A DNA stretch of 64,000 nt from positions 1,922,001 through 1,986,000 of the forward strand of contig NZ_CP015839.1 of the NCBI RefSeq assembly GCF_001651805.1. Reading direction: 5' to 3'. Below the pieces are notes generated by a model. It ran no database searches and was not told the DNA's origin. It saw only the letters and a list, made by a program, of their open reading frames with translations. Shown here in pieces: positions 9,601 to 19,223 of the stretch; the stretch's first letter is position 1; each line of letters begins with the position of its first letter. The translations under genes were made by a program, and so were the position numbers. The DNA is from Marinobacterium aestuarii (GTDB taxonomy: Bacteria; Pseudomonadota; Gammaproteobacteria; Pseudomonadales; Balneatricaceae).

Positions 9601-12600
9601 CCTCAGGCCTCTTCAGTGGCGGTGTTGCAATCACCCTGGCGCTGGTGGGCGGCGAGATTGTCGGCAGTGCCGGCGGCACGCCTGTGTTCAGTATAGCGGT
9701 GGACAGCGATGGTGTTGTCACCCTGACGCAATCCGAAGCCATCGATCATATTGAAGGCGGAGCCTTTGACGATGTTATCGCCCTGGCCAACGGTCTGGTT
9801 GAGCTGACCGCGACCGCGACCACCACCGACAGTGATGGTGATACCGCGACGGACAGCACCAGTATCGATCTGGGGGGCAACATCAGCTTTGTGGATGATG
9901 AGCCCAGTGTCAGCATCGCGGTTACGGGCCAGGGCGGTGAAGCCGCTGTGGTGCTGCAGACCAATGATGCCCTGACCGATGGCGACCCCACCGACGATGA
10001 TGTTGCCGTGTCGAGCGCCGCCTTTGGTGGCATCTTTGCCGCGACCCCGATCTATGGCGCCGATGGTGCCGGTGATACTGTCATTAGCTACAGCCTCGCG
10101 TTGGCGTCCGGCGTCAGTAATGGCGACGCCTCTGGCCTCTTCAGTGGCGGTGTTGCTATCACCCTGTCCCTGGTGGGTGGCGAGATTGTCGGCAGCGCCG
10201 GCGGCACGCCTGTGTTCAGCATTGCGGTGGATAGCGATGGCGTTGTCACCTTGACGCAGTCTGAAGCCATCGATCATATCGAAGGCGGAGCCTTTGACGA
10301 TGTAATCGCCCTGGCCAACGGTCTGGTTGAGCTGACCGCGACCGCGACCACCACCGACAGTGATGGTGATACCGCGACGGACAGTACCAGTATCGATCTG
10401 GGGGGCAACATCAGCTTTGTGGATGATGAGCCCAGTGTCAGCATCGCGGTTACGGGCCAGGGCGGTGAAGCCGCTGTGGTGCTGCAGACCGATGATGCCC
10501 TGACCGACGGTGACCCCACCGACGATGACGTTGCCGTGTCGAGTGCAGCCTTTGGTGGCATCTTTGCTGCGACCCCGGTCTACGGTGCCGATGGTGCCGG
10601 TGATACTGTCATTAGCTACAGCCTTGCACTGGCGTCCGGCGTCAGTGATGGCGACGCCTCAGGCCTCTTCAGTGGCGGTGTTGCAATCACCCTGGCGCTG
10701 GTGGGCGGCGAGATTGTCGGCAGTGCCGGCGGCACGCCTGTGTTCAGTATAGCGGTGGACAGCGATGGTGTTGTCACCCTGACGCAATCCGAAGCCATCG
10801 ATCATATTGAAGGCGGAGCCTTTGACGATGTTATCGCCCTGGCCAACGGTCTGGTTGAGCTGACCGCGACCGCGACCACCACCGACAGTGATGGTGATAC
10901 CGCGACGGACAGCACCAGTATCGATCTGGGGGGCAACATCAGCTTTGTGGATGATGAGCCCAGTGTCAGCATCGCGGTTACGGGCCAGGGCGGTGAAGCC
11001 ACTGTGGTGCTGCAGACCAATGATGCCCTGACCGATGGCGACCCCACCGACGATGATGTTGCCGTGTCGAGCGCCGCCTTTGGTGGCATCTTTGCCGCGA
11101 CCCCGATCTATGGCGCCGATGGTGCCGGTGATACTGTCATTAGCTACAGCCTCGCACTGGCGTCCGGCGTCAGTAATGGCGACGCCTCTGGCCTCTTCAG
11201 TGGCGGTGTTGCTATCACCCTGGCGCTGGTGGGTGGCGAGATTGTCGGCAGCGCCGGCGGCACGCCTGTGTTCAGCATAGCGGTGGACAGCGATGGTGTT
11301 GTCACCCTGACGCAGTCCGAAGCCATCGATCATATTGAAGGCGGAGCCTTTGACGATGTTATCGCCCTGGCCAACGGTCTGGTTGAGCTGACCGCGACCG
11401 CGACCACCACCGACAGTGATGGTGATACCGCGACGGACGGCACCAGTATCGATCTGGGGGGCAACATCAGCTTTGTGGATGATGAGCCCAGTGTGACTCT
11501 TACATTGGGCAGTGACACCAATGTGGTGCTGAAAACGCAGGACAGCAGAACCGACGGTGACCCAACTGAAACGGACACCGCCACCAGTGCGATTGTGTTC
11601 GGTGTTCCTGTGACCCTGTCGACATCCACGGGGGCGGATGGGCTCTCGAGTGCAGGATATAGTTTTGCGTTGAATCTGGTGTCGGGAGGGGGTACGGCCT
11701 CAGGCCTTACCAGCGGGGGAGCGAGCATCTACCTGTATCAGCTTGCTGATGGCACTGTGGTGGGTTCTACCAGTGTTACGGCCCCGGCGTCGATCGATGC
11801 CAGCGTGGTATTCAGCATCGGGGTTGCGAGTGGCGGCGAAGTCACTCTGAGTCAGTACGGTGCGCTGGATCACTCTAACGCAGAGACCATGGCGGCCTAC
11901 GATGACGATGTGCAGGTGCTGGCGAACGGTCTGGTGAATCTCAGTGTGTCTTACACCATTGTTGACGGTGATGGCGACTCGGCAACGGATACCAAGGTGA
12001 TTGACCTTGGTGGTAACATCCAATTCGCCGATGATGGCCCAAGTATCACCTCGGTTGACAAGATATTTATTGCCAATGAGGCGGGGATCGCTGCGGACGG
12101 CCGAATCAATTTGCAATCCGGCGCCGATGGGCTGCAGGAACTGCGATTCGACTCTGTCGTTGATGGTTCTGTAGTCACCGGGGTTACCAGCGGTAATGCT
12201 ACGCTGTACTACTACATTGATCCGAGTGACGCCAGTCATCTGGTGGGCTCGACCGCGCTGTCTGCGGTCGCGGCCTTTGCCGACTCGGGTACCTGGGCGT
12301 TCGAGATCACACTCGATACCGCCTCCGAAAGTTATAACGTCGAGATTCTGCAACCGCTGGATGCCTTTGTCACGACGGCACTGGGCAGTGCCGTGAAAGA
12401 GGCCGGTGGCCCGTCTGACTGGGCGATTCTGCGAGATGGGGCCGATAATGAGCTGGCGATACTGTCGGGTCGATATGCCGGGTCTCAAGCGGCACTGGAT
12501 AACTGGTTCAGTACGGCGAATGATGCAGCGTTGATGGATTCGAAAATCAATGGGTCTTTAGCGGGCTGGGGTACAGGTACGTCAAGCGGTAGCGGTAACA

Positions 12601-13517
12601 ACAATCACGATACGCTGGAGGTCATGCGCATCGAGTTTGGGGATGGGGATGATGGCACGACGACTGATTCCGAAGCCAATGCCGGTTGGAGTGGGCCGCG
12701 GGCCAACGGCGTCATGCTCGATTTCAGCAAAAACTACAGCAATGGCAATCTCATCTATGTCGTGGTGACATACGATGATGGCTCTTTCGACAAGGTGGCG
12801 GTCACCATTGGCACCAGCTTCGCTGATGATGCTAACGGTGTGACAGCCGGCGTCATTACGTACAACGGCACGACCGACTTCCTTGAAATTTCTGCGCCTT
12901 CAGGCAAGGTGCTGGATACAGTGGATGTGGGGGTTAAAAGTGGTGACGGCAAGTTTGTTGTCGGCAGCCTGAGCGTGGCGTCTAATGATGGTGAGGTCAG
13001 TTTCGATGTGCCTATCCAGGCTGTGGATGGCGATGGCGACAGTGCTTCGGGTGTCATCAGTATTGTTAGCTCCGGCGATGGCGTTGGCAGTGCCTTTGTT
13101 GGCACGGCAGGGGATGATGTGCTGGCCGGCGGCTCAGGCAACGATATCCTTACCGGTAATGATGGCTCGGATATCTTCGTCTGGAACGACGGCGATGAGG
13201 GTACCCTGGCGAGCCCGGCTGTCGATACGGTGACAGATTTCAGTCTGGCGCAAGGCGATGTGCTGAATCTGGCGGACTTGCTGCAGGGTGAGCATGATGG
13301 CTCAGGTGTCGGTGCGGATAACCTTGATCAGTTCCTGAGCTTTAACTGGGACGGCGCCAATACCACGGTGTCCATCGCCCACGATGCGCTCAACAGCGCG
13401 GATGTGACGCAGAAAATAGTGTTGCAGGGTGTCGATCTGACTGCGGGCGGTACTATGTCCGACCAGCAGATTATCGATACCCTGATCGCCGGTAACAATC
13501 TGCAAACGGATCAGTAA
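6645..13517 (+). CDS. giant LapA-like RTX adhesin with retention module
   Basis: A 2290-residue acidic cell-surface adhesin expected to leave by a type I secretion system. AAGGAG (6631-6636) sets the start. N-terminus: two retention modules (residues 4-68 and 91-152) followed by TAAG at 204-207, the di-alanine motif cut by LapG-type periplasmic proteases in LapA relatives. Then a Calx-beta-like domain (about 285-408, ending VTIIDDDTTP), several VCBS/cadherin-like units (about 408-910), four near-identical 176-residue DUF5801-type repeats (911-1614), a diverged fifth (1615-1798), a unique region, RTX nonapeptides (GTAGDDVLAGGSGND, about 2153) and a C-terminal T1SS target domain. Such proteins anchor cells in biofilms and are released when c-di-GMP falls. 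No secretion genes or lapD/lapG lie in the window. Confidence 0.9.
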   Translation: MAIGDVAGSVSFIFGTVVAVGANGAERVLSLGDTLYEGDQVRVSDGGRIEITAANGETLALDSGQEATVDAGFLTAHSGDGQSQHQDVAATVTSISGTVVAVAADGSERILAVGDVLFEGELIRVASGGSVQLTGASGETVSLASGQQALITPEFYTDAAQFDSSQSVASSQSADQALQQTGEIDAIQAAILAGEDPTAVAEATAAGQAPGDAGGPGDSGSSFVLLSRTGQEVNPEAGYPTSGLSRGFTTPDNEVVLLTDAEPVVSVIIKEPEPPVGGEPPDVPTPDFPIVVSGSGALVLEGTNGGEPRVITFLLTLDKAYDQDVTVTYELRPGTASYPDDWFDGQLINVVVIPAGETVFEVPVSIVMDHLDEGNETFEIILLSASGANLNPNASSANVTIIDDDTTPVAVDDINSISDPEVVSAEGNVLGNDTDEDGDDVAGNLEVVIPPGDTEIALSHQYGDLTIQSDGSYVFVLNDDGKAAFLALDDTDPDLVITFPDAYQVTDGYNPGNAADVVISLVGSNDGPEVVVDTGNPQGGNDVVYESGLAVGSDSGADTEFALGSFTLSDLDGLDDLVSITINGGSPVLIGDLVNASFAGASGTLTITAYNAATGVASYSYELTGPTTDVPDAAETDVFSLTVFDGTENSAPATITIEIVDDVPDADPDSGDVTEGATLVVDAVAGVLVNDAEGADGASLQGVRAAGGDTTTPVSGDIGNVVAGLYGTLTLDADGGYSYASTANAIGSDMQDVFVYTLVDGDGDTSTTTLTINLTNAGLLVEDHNAVQVSEAALDEIKDGDDLVAGTVTGSNPDSTAETSTAGDLSDNVSGGNGPYTFALDGSATGSYGTIQVNSDGSYIYTLTAPVTSDPVADDGANVEQGADSFSFTVTDANGNTGQGTIYINIVDDVPSVSIAVTGEGGEAAVVLQTDDALTDGDPTDDDVAVSSAAFGGIFAATPVYGADGAGDTVISYSLALASGVSDGDASGLFSGGVAITLALVGGEIVGSAGGTPVFSIAVDSDGVVTLTQSEAIDHIEGGAFDDVIALANGLVELTATATTTDSDGDTATDSTSIDLGGNISFVDDEPSVSIAVTGQGGEAAVVLQTNDALTDGDPTDDDVAVSSAAFGGIFAATPIYGADGAGDTVISYSLALASGVSNGDASGLFSGGVAITLSLVGGEIVGSAGGTPVFSIAVDSDGVVTLTQSEAIDHIEGGAFDDVIALANGLVELTATATTTDSDGDTATDSTSIDLGGNISFVDDEPSVSIAVTGQGGEAAVVLQTDDALTDGDPTDDDVAVSSAAFGGIFAATPVYGADGAGDTVISYSLALASGVSDGDASGLFSGGVAITLALVGGEIVGSAGGTPVFSIAVDSDGVVTLTQSEAIDHIEGGAFDDVIALANGLVELTATATTTDSDGDTATDSTSIDLGGNISFVDDEPSVSIAVTGQGGEATVVLQTNDALTDGDPTDDDVAVSSAAFGGIFAATPIYGADGAGDTVISYSLALASGVSNGDASGLFSGGVAITLALVGGEIVGSAGGTPVFSIAVDSDGVVTLTQSEAIDHIEGGAFDDVIALANGLVELTATATTTDSDGDTATDGTSIDLGGNISFVDDEPSVTLTLGSDTNVVLKTQDSRTDGDPTETDTATSAIVFGVPVTLSTSTGADGLSSAGYSFALNLVSGGGTASGLTSGGASIYLYQLADGTVVGSTSVTAPASIDASVVFSIGVASGGEVTLSQYGALDHSNAETMAAYDDDVQVLANGLVNLSVSYTIVDGDGDSATDTKVIDLGGNIQFADDGPSITSVDKIFIANEAGIAADGRINLQSGADGLQELRFDSVVDGSVVTGVTSGNATLYYYIDPSDASHLVGSTALSAVAAFADSGTWAFEITLDTASESYNVEILQPLDAFVTTALGSAVKEAGGPSDWAILRDGADNELAILSGRYAGSQAALDNWFSTANDAALMDSKINGSLAGWGTGTSSGSGNNNHDTLEVMRIEFGDGDDGTTTDSEANAGWSGPRANGVMLDFSKNYSNGNLIYVVVTYDDGSFDKVAVTIGTSFADDANGVTAGVITYNGTTDFLEISAPSGKVLDTVDVGVKSGDGKFVVGSLSVASNDGEVSFDVPIQAVDGDGDSASGVISIVSSGDGVGSAFVGTAGDDVLAGGSGNDILTGNDGSDIFVWNDGDEGTLASPAVDTVTDFSLAQGDVLNLADLLQGEHDGSGVGADNLDQFLSFNWDGANTTVSIAHDALNSADVTQKIVLQGVDLTAGGTMSDQQIIDTLIAGNNLQTDQ
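6654..7100 (+). repeat. tandem pair of retention modules in the adhesin N-terminus
   Basis: Protein residues 4-68 and 91-152 both follow the pattern SGTVVAV.A.G.ERxLxxGDxLxEGxxxRVxxGGxxxxTxAxGETxxLxSGQ. LapA-type adhesins normally have one such module. Copy 2 is closer to the canonical LapA sequence. The pair is separated by a short Gln/His linker (HSGDGQSQHQD). Confidence 0.7.
9375..11486 (+). repeat. four tandem 528-bp adhesin repeats in A-B-A'-B' order
   Basis: Units begin at 9375, 9903, 10431 and 10959, each exactly 528 bp (176 codons), each starting PSVSIAVTG and ending ISFVDDE. Units 1 and 3 share the same synonymous codons over nearly all their length apart from the first 55 bases or so; units 2 and 4 likewise share theirs (for example TNDALTDG, VSNGDAS, ATPIYG). 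This points to duplication of a two-unit, 1056-bp block. Confidence 0.95.
11487..12038 (+). repeat. diverged fifth adhesin repeat
   Basis: Residues 1615-1798 keep the frame of the repeat (PSVTLTLGSDTNVVLKTQDSRTDGDPT to IDLGGNIQFADDG) but are strongly diverged and slightly longer (552 bp). It marks the old end of the array that did not take part in the recent duplications. Confidence 0.8.
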
Positions 13518-13550
13518 AGCTGAAAACTGTGTAACTCTCGCTGGAGAAAG

Positions 13551-13577
13551 GGCTGACCTGAGTGTCAGCCTTTTTTT
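13551..13577 (+). terminator. intrinsic terminator after the adhesin gene
   Basis: GGCTGAC (13551-13557), loop CTGAGT, GTCAGCC (13564-13570), then seven T. A perfect 7-bp stem, 34 bases past the adhesin stop. Confidence 0.9.
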
Positions 13578-13739
13578 GTCTTGAGTTTGGCCTGGGTGTC
13601 ATTGGTGTTTGAGCCGGCTTTGGGGCGGTACTTTCTTCTTGCCGAGCAGGGTTATTAATAGGCCCGTTTTCCGTTAGAATCCTCTGTTTTCCATTGCAAC
13701 GGGCTTTGCCCCTCAGGGGCGGCAGGGGAACCGGAACGA

Positions 13740-15143
13740 ATGCTGTTCAACAAGCTGCCAGATGACTTATTTCTGCCGCTCTCGGGTCAGAATCGCCATA
13801 TTTATCAGGCGGTTATGCTCGCGTTGGCGGATCTGTTCTTCGATGAGGACCTGATCGACCCTTTCATTCCCAAGGATTTGGTGCGTTCGGCAATCGAAGA
13901 TGCAGTGGTGCGCCTGGGTGTGCGTCGCTGGGAGCCGGAGGACGATGACGACAGCGAGGGTGGCGAACCGCCACGCTCGGCCGCTGAGTACGCCAACCGC
14001 GTCTATCGCCGTCTGGTGCAAACCGGTTGGCTGGAGGAAGAACAGCGCATTTACCGCACCTTCGTGCTGCTGTCGCCCTCTATCAGCTACCTGCTGCGTT
14101 CGCTGGTGTCGATTGCCAACCTGGAAAAACGTTCCTACGGCGGTGCTGTGCTGAACGTACTCAGCTCGCTGGAGTCTGCCATTAATGATCCGGTGGGGCG
14201 CGGTATTACGCTGGCGGAAGCGGCGCAGACTGCGGCGGATTTCAGCGCCCATCTGACCGATATGTTGCTGGGGTTGCGCGAGCTCAAGATCAGTCTGGCC
14301 GCCACCAACAATGCCCAAGAGATCGTGCGGCGCTTCTTCGACCGCTTCGTTGAGCACATCCTGGTGTCGGATTACAAGACACTGAAAACCAAGAACAACC
14401 CCTTTCGCTTCCGGCGTCAGATACTGTCGTTGCTGCGGGAATTGCAGTTCGACAGCCTGCGCCTTGAGAAGCTGACCGTGCATTATCAGATGCAGTTTGA
14501 GGTCGGTCACGATGAGGCCGAAGCGCGGGTGCATCAGCATATCAACCGTATTATCCGCATCTTCGATTCGGTGGATAAGCGCCTGGCCACCATCGACGAC
14601 TTCCGCTATCGGCTGGAAAAACGCGTGGCTGATACCGTGCGATACATGGATAAGACCACGCCAGGCATGGCCGCGCGGCTGTCACGGGTGATCGGCGAAA
14701 TTGCCCGGCGGCCGGATGCGCAGGTGCCCCGCGTCGACACCCTGGAGTCCATTCGCTTCCTGTCGCCTTCCAGTGTGCGCTCGCCGATACGCCGGCGCAT
14801 TGAAGCTCAGCCCCGGGTGATTCACCAGGCCGAGATTGATCCACAGGTGCTGGAATTGCGGCGTCTGTTCAAGGAGTACAAGGACCGCCGGGAGGTCACT
14901 CCGGAGCGCATCGATGTCTATCTGGAGAGCAACCTGGGCAGCCGCAGCAGCCTTGAGGCCGGCGGCTTTCGCATCGAGACGATCGAAGACTACATCTGTT
15001 TCAGTTATGTACGCCATCTGGCCTCCCTGGGCAAGAAGGGCAAGGGCACCATGCAGGCCTACTCTATCCGCTTCAAGGACAACTTTGTCAATGTCGCCGA
15101 TATGGTTGAGTGCCGAGATTTTGTGATTCAGAGGAAACTATAA
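13740..15143 (+). CDS. mksF: condensin kleisin-like subunit MksF (JetA-type)
   Basis: A 467-residue protein of the MksF/JetA family, the kleisin-like subunit that bridges SMC heads in bacterial MksBEF condensins. The start MLFNKLPDDLFLPLSGQNRHIYQ and the later helical segments (YLLRSLVSIANLEKRSYGGAVLNVLSSLESAINDP; VRRFFDRFVEHILVSDYKTLKTKNNPFRFRRQI) are the family pattern. An acidic linker (EPEDDDDSEGGE, residues 62-73) sits between the N-terminal winged-helix-like part and the helical core. It is first in a compact operon; mksE starts directly at its stop codon. A weak TTATTA-17-TAGAAT promoter-like pair lies at 13652-13680. The order F-E-B matches the Pseudomonas chromosome-organising condensin. 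Confidence 0.88.
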   Translation: MLFNKLPDDLFLPLSGQNRHIYQAVMLALADLFFDEDLIDPFIPKDLVRSAIEDAVVRLGVRRWEPEDDDDSEGGEPPRSAAEYANRVYRRLVQTGWLEEEQRIYRTFVLLSPSISYLLRSLVSIANLEKRSYGGAVLNVLSSLESAINDPVGRGITLAEAAQTAADFSAHLTDMLLGLRELKISLAATNNAQEIVRRFFDRFVEHILVSDYKTLKTKNNPFRFRRQILSLLRELQFDSLRLEKLTVHYQMQFEVGHDEAEARVHQHINRIIRIFDSVDKRLATIDDFRYRLEKRVADTVRYMDKTTPGMAARLSRVIGEIARRPDAQVPRVDTLESIRFLSPSSVRSPIRRRIEAQPRVIHQAEIDPQVLELRRLFKEYKDRREVTPERIDVYLESNLGSRSSLEAGGFRIETIEDYICFSYVRHLASLGKKGKGTMQAYSIRFKDNFVNVADMVECRDFVIQRKL

Positions 15144-15779
15144 ATGCTGGGTGATCTGCAGAAAATCATCGGTCGAAGCGACCAGTACAAGGCCGACGAC
15201 TTTTCCCGTGCGGCGAATCTGCTGCTGGTCAGTCAGTTCCTCTACGCCGAGCGGCCGGGCCACCGTGACAGCTACTTCCTGGTGGCGTCCCATATCGATT
15301 ATTTCTCCAACCTGTTCGAGGCCATCGGCTGGTCGCTGATCTATCAGCCGGATGAGGCCTACCTGGGCGTCTTGCCCAAGGGGGAAGAGCGGGTCATGCG
15401 GCTGCGTCTGGATGAGTCGCTGTTGCTGCTGTGTCTGCGTCAACAGTACGAGCAGAAGCTGGAGAACTTCGAGGTCGAAGGCGGCAAGGGCTACACCAGC
15501 ACCGATGAGCTGCTGGGGCTCTATGAAAACCTGACGGCTAAGGAGCTTCCCAATGAAACCCGCCTCAAGGAAATTTTGTCGCTGTTCTCGCGCCATGGTC
15601 TGATCGAGCGCGGTAAACCGCTGGAAACCGAACCGAAAAACATTCCGCTGGGTATTAACCCCACCATTCGTCAGGTGGTGGTCGAGGACTTCATCGGTCA
15701 GCTGGAAGCCCTGTGTGACGCGGATAACCGCGATGAAATGGCACCTGCCGAGGAGTCCGCTGATGAAGCAGCTCAATAG
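15144..15779 (+). CDS. mksE: condensin subunit MksE (DUF4194, JetB-type)
   Basis: A 211-residue DUF4194 protein, the KITE-like winged-helix partner of MksF. Visible family features are the N-terminal [22 protein letters not shown], the hydrophobic [26 protein letters not shown] and the C-terminal wing region [12 protein letters not shown]. It begins with the ATG that follows the mksF stop without a gap and overlaps the mksB start by 17 bases, so the three subunits are translationally coupled. MksE dimerises and binds MksF to regulate the MksB ATPase. The acidic C-terminal tail ([20 protein letters not shown]) is probably disordered. Confidence 0.88.
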   Translation: MLGDLQKIIGRSDQYKADDFSRAANLLLVSQFLYAERPGHRDSYFLVASHIDYFSNLFEAIGWSLIYQPDEAYLGVLPKGEERVMRLRLDESLLLLCLRQQYEQKLENFEVEGGKGYTSTDELLGLYENLTAKELPNETRLKEILSLFSRHGLIERGKPLETEPKNIPLGINPTIRQVVVEDFIGQLEALCDADNRDEMAPAEESADEAAQ

Positions 15780-18700
15780 AATAGTTCTGGTTAACTGGTA
15801 TGTGCTTGGTGCCATCGAAATCCCGATCAAGGGCAATGTTGCCATCGTCGGCCCCAACGGTTCAGGCAAGTCATCGCTGCTGGACGCCATTCAGACGGTA
15901 TTGATGGGTGGCCACAAGCGCTATCTGAGCTTCAACGCCTCGGCCGGCGAGAAGAGCGAGCGCAGCCTGCGCACCTACTGCCTGGGCATGATGGATGACA
16001 GCGGCAAGAAGGGTAACGCCCGTGAAGATGCCCTCAGCTATATGGCGCTGAGCTTTTTCGATACCGAAACGGCGCGTGAAAGTTGCGTCGGTATCGCCAT
16101 CAGTGCCTCCACGGCTTCCGCCGATGAAGATATTCTGGGGCGTTTCATCCTGCAGGATTTCTCGGTATCGCTGGATGACTTTACCCGCCGTGATGGCGAA
16201 GGGCGCCTGCCGCGGCCCTGGAACGAGGTTCGGGCCAGTCTGCTCAAGGCCTGCCCGGATATGGTGCTCGAAAAGCGTGCCAATCGCTTTATTCGCGAGA
16301 TGGTCACGCACCTGAGTCATGATCCGCAGATGCCCAACGATGACGACAAGTTCGTCAAAAACTTTCGCAACGCGCTCAAGTTCCTGCCCATTGACAGCCC
16401 GACGCGCTTTATTCGCGAGTTCGTGCTGGACGAGAGCATTGTGCACGTGGGGGCCTTTCGCAAGTCGCTCGATGAGTATAGGGCCATGGAGCACAAGACG
16501 CTGGAAGTGTCCCGGCGCATCGAAGAGCTCGAAAAGGTACAGGAGCTGTGCAAGGGCATTGCGCGCAACGTACGCAATGCCGTCGAGTATGAATGGGTGG
16601 TGCACGAATCCCGCTTCGAGAATACCGACCTGAAGAAAGAGGCGGCCGCCGAGCGGCTGGAAGAAAACCAGGAAAAAGAGAGCGGCTATCAGCTTGCGCT
16701 GGAGCAGAAGTCCGATCAGCTCAACCAGATTATGCAGGACCTGGCCGAAGCTCGCGCGCGTCTGAACAATACCGACAGTGCGCACCAGATCAAGGCACTG
16801 GAGTCGGCCGTGACCGCGCGCCAGCATGAGTTGGGCGGTATCAAAGATCGCATTCAGCATGTTCATGGCGTGCTGCGCACCACTGTAGGCTTCGCCAGCT
16901 TTGAGCAGCTGATGCCGGAGAACTTCCGCCCCGTGGTGCAGCAGTCCGTTGGCCTGTGGCGTGAGGGGGGCGACATGATGGCGGATCTGTGGCCCGAGTC
17001 GCCGGTTGAGGTCGACAATAATCTCGATCAGCTGAAAAAGCATGTTGATGGCGTGCGGCGCGAGATCGCCCGTCAGTTCGAGCGCTCGGTGATTCGGATG
17101 AACGAGCTGCGCTCCGAAATCCAGAACCAGAAGGGCGCGGTGGAGCAGCTCAAGCAGGGGCGGGCACCGGTGCGCCGCAATACCCAGGAGCTGATGGAAC
17201 TGCTGGCCGAATACGGTATCGAGTCCACGCCCATCTGCGAGCTGGTCGATATCAATGACGACAAGTGGCGCGTGGCCATTGAGTCCTTCCTGGGAGCGCG
17301 GCGCGAAGCACTGGTGGTGGATCCGGATCGGGTCAAGGAAGCCATTACTATCTATAGGCGCAAGGGTCGGCACCTCAAGGGCAGCCGTATCATCAACACC
17401 ACCAAGAGTGATGACTGGCTGGGGCGTTACAAGGCCGGCTCCCTGGCGCATTTTATCGACACTGACAACGACCATGCCAGGGCGTACATGAACCGTGCGC
17501 TGGGCTCGGTGATGGCGGTGGAAACCGAAACCGAACTGCTGCGCCACGAACGTGCTCTGACCTACGACTGCATGCTGCAGTCCGAGGGCTCCACCACCTC
17601 GATCAATGAAATGCAGCCCATCATGGGTATTCGGCGTCGCGCCAGTCAGCTGGAAGTGCAGGGTCGCCAGGTTGATCAGATGGTGAATGAGTTTGCGACC
17701 CTGGGCAAGCAGCACAGTGCGCTGGAAAAACTGCGCGACAACCTGATCAGCCTGGCCAATGCGCTGCTGGGTGTGAACGCGCGGGTATTTGATCTGGTGA
17801 ATCAGCGTGAGCAGCTGAATGCCGAGATCGAAGGTCAGCGCCAGGCGGTCGAAGACCTGCGCAATCAGGACGACAGCGGCATTCAGCAGGCGATTGCCGA
17901 GTTTGTTGCCGCGCAGAAAAAAGCCGGTGACGAGCAGAAACAGCTGATGGATCGTCTGCAAAAAGCCCGCACGGCCATGATCAAGGATAACGCTGCGGTC
18001 GAGGTGCTGGAGCAGGAACTGGTCGAACACAGCGCGGCCCGCGGCCGTTGCCAGGAAAATCCGATATTTGATGCTCAGGCCGCGCAGGAAAAACGCGATT
18101 ATCTTGATGAAACCTGTGTGGGTGAGCTTGAGCGCGTCATCTTTGAAGCCGCCAAGAAGGCCCAGGCCGAACTGCAGCTGCACGAGAAAAAGAAAAACGG
18201 CGTGCGTGATGCCGTGGCTCAGTACAAGGCGCGCTACCACGGCGGCGGCTTGAGTCACCAGGCGCTGGACATGATCAGCTCTGAGTCGACCCACGAGGAT
18301 CTTGAAGCCTTTGTCGACAAGACGGTGACGGTGCTGGTTGATTCGGAACTGGCTGAATACGCCAAGAAAGCCGAGCGGGCTCGTCTGGAAGCCGAAACGG
18401 CTTTCCGATCCGACTTTGTGGCGCATCTGAACGATCAGATCGACAAGATCAAGGACCTGATCCGCGAGCTGAATTCGCATCTCAAGAACCGCCCCTTCCA
18501 CAAGGAAATGTACAGTTTCGAGATGATGCCCAACCCCGAGCTCAAGGACATTCTGGAGCTGGTTGAGGCTTACACCCGGATGGATCAGGCCAATGTCGGC
18601 TCGCTGTTCGATCTGAAGAACGACGGTGACAAGCCGCACCATCAGGCGCTGGAGAAAATCCACGACGTGCTGAAGGACGAGGGCGAGAGCAGCCTGCTGC

Positions 18701-19197
18701 AGGATTATCGCAACTTCTACAACTTCGAACTGGTGGTCAAGGATCTGGACGGCAACCGCAAGACGACCCTGACGCAGCGTATCAAGACCGGTTCCGGTGG
18801 TGAGCATCAGGTGCCCTTCTATGTGGCCATGGCCGCCGCCATGGGCGCGACCTACCGGTTGCGTGAAGGCGCGGATGGCCGCCCGCTCGGTGGTATGAGT
18901 CTGTCGGTGTTCGATGAGGCGTTCAACAAGCTGGACTCCGAAAACACCATGACCTCCCTGGCGTTCATGAACGACCTGGGGCTGCAGACCATCATTGCCG
19001 CACCGGATGAGAAGTATTCGCTGCTCAGTTCCTGCATGGATACCATCATTAACGTCTGTCGTGATGGCCGCGTGGTGGATATCGATGTGGAATTCCCCAC
19101 CGCTAAGGGCAAGGAATTGCTGAACTCGGATCATCCGCGCACGCTGCTGGCCGCGATGAGTCAGGATTCGCAGAACGAAACTCTTGAGCCTGCCTGA
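15763..19197 (+). CDS. mksB: condensin SMC-like ATPase MksB (JetC-type)
   Basis: I start at ATG 15763 (AGGAG at 15751-15755), giving 1144 residues; the longer frame from 15715 adds 16 residues with no family support. This is the SMC-like motor of the MksBEF condensin. Walker A is GPNGSGKSS (residues 30-38). The middle holds two long coiled-coil arms (about 230-450 and 620-900) flanking a hinge-like region. The head closes with the signature [12 protein letters not shown] and Walker [17 protein letters not shown]. It binds DNA, hydrolyses ATP and compacts or loops DNA. No mksG/jetD nuclease gene follows: the next gene is convergent and unrelated. That argues for chromosome organisation rather than a complete anti-plasmid Wadjet system. 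Confidence 0.92.
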   Translation: MKQLNRIVLVNWYVLGAIEIPIKGNVAIVGPNGSGKSSLLDAIQTVLMGGHKRYLSFNASAGEKSERSLRTYCLGMMDDSGKKGNAREDALSYMALSFFDTETARESCVGIAISASTASADEDILGRFILQDFSVSLDDFTRRDGEGRLPRPWNEVRASLLKACPDMVLEKRANRFIREMVTHLSHDPQMPNDDDKFVKNFRNALKFLPIDSPTRFIREFVLDESIVHVGAFRKSLDEYRAMEHKTLEVSRRIEELEKVQELCKGIARNVRNAVEYEWVVHESRFENTDLKKEAAAERLEENQEKESGYQLALEQKSDQLNQIMQDLAEARARLNNTDSAHQIKALESAVTARQHELGGIKDRIQHVHGVLRTTVGFASFEQLMPENFRPVVQQSVGLWREGGDMMADLWPESPVEVDNNLDQLKKHVDGVRREIARQFERSVIRMNELRSEIQNQKGAVEQLKQGRAPVRRNTQELMELLAEYGIESTPICELVDINDDKWRVAIESFLGARREALVVDPDRVKEAITIYRRKGRHLKGSRIINTTKSDDWLGRYKAGSLAHFIDTDNDHARAYMNRALGSVMAVETETELLRHERALTYDCMLQSEGSTTSINEMQPIMGIRRRASQLEVQGRQVDQMVNEFATLGKQHSALEKLRDNLISLANALLGVNARVFDLVNQREQLNAEIEGQRQAVEDLRNQDDSGIQQAIAEFVAAQKKAGDEQKQLMDRLQKARTAMIKDNAAVEVLEQELVEHSAARGRCQENPIFDAQAAQEKRDYLDETCVGELERVIFEAAKKAQAELQLHEKKKNGVRDAVAQYKARYHGGGLSHQALDMISSESTHEDLEAFVDKTVTVLVDSELAEYAKKAERARLEAETAFRSDFVAHLNDQIDKIKDLIRELNSHLKNRPFHKEMYSFEMMPNPELKDILELVEAYTRMDQANVGSLFDLKNDGDKPHHQALEKIHDVLKDEGESSLLQDYRNFYNFELVVKDLDGNRKTTLTQRIKTGSGGEHQVPFYVAMAAAMGATYRLREGADGRPLGGMSLSVFDEAFNKLDSENTMTSLAFMNDLGLQTIIAAPDEKYSLLSSCMDTIINVCRDGRVVDIDVEFPTAKGKELLNSDHPRTLLAAMSQDSQNETLEPA

Positions 19198-19223
19198 GCC
19201 GGCTGAGTCTCGGCTAAAAGCTG

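Noticed and set aside
9375-11486. CRISPR or satellite array
   Set aside because: The 528-bp repeats are in frame, have no spacers and encode adhesin domains.
13740-19197. Complete Wadjet anti-plasmid system
   Set aside because: JetA, JetB and JetC equivalents are present, but no JetD/MksG nuclease follows or precedes. The set matches the housekeeping Pseudomonas-type condensin.
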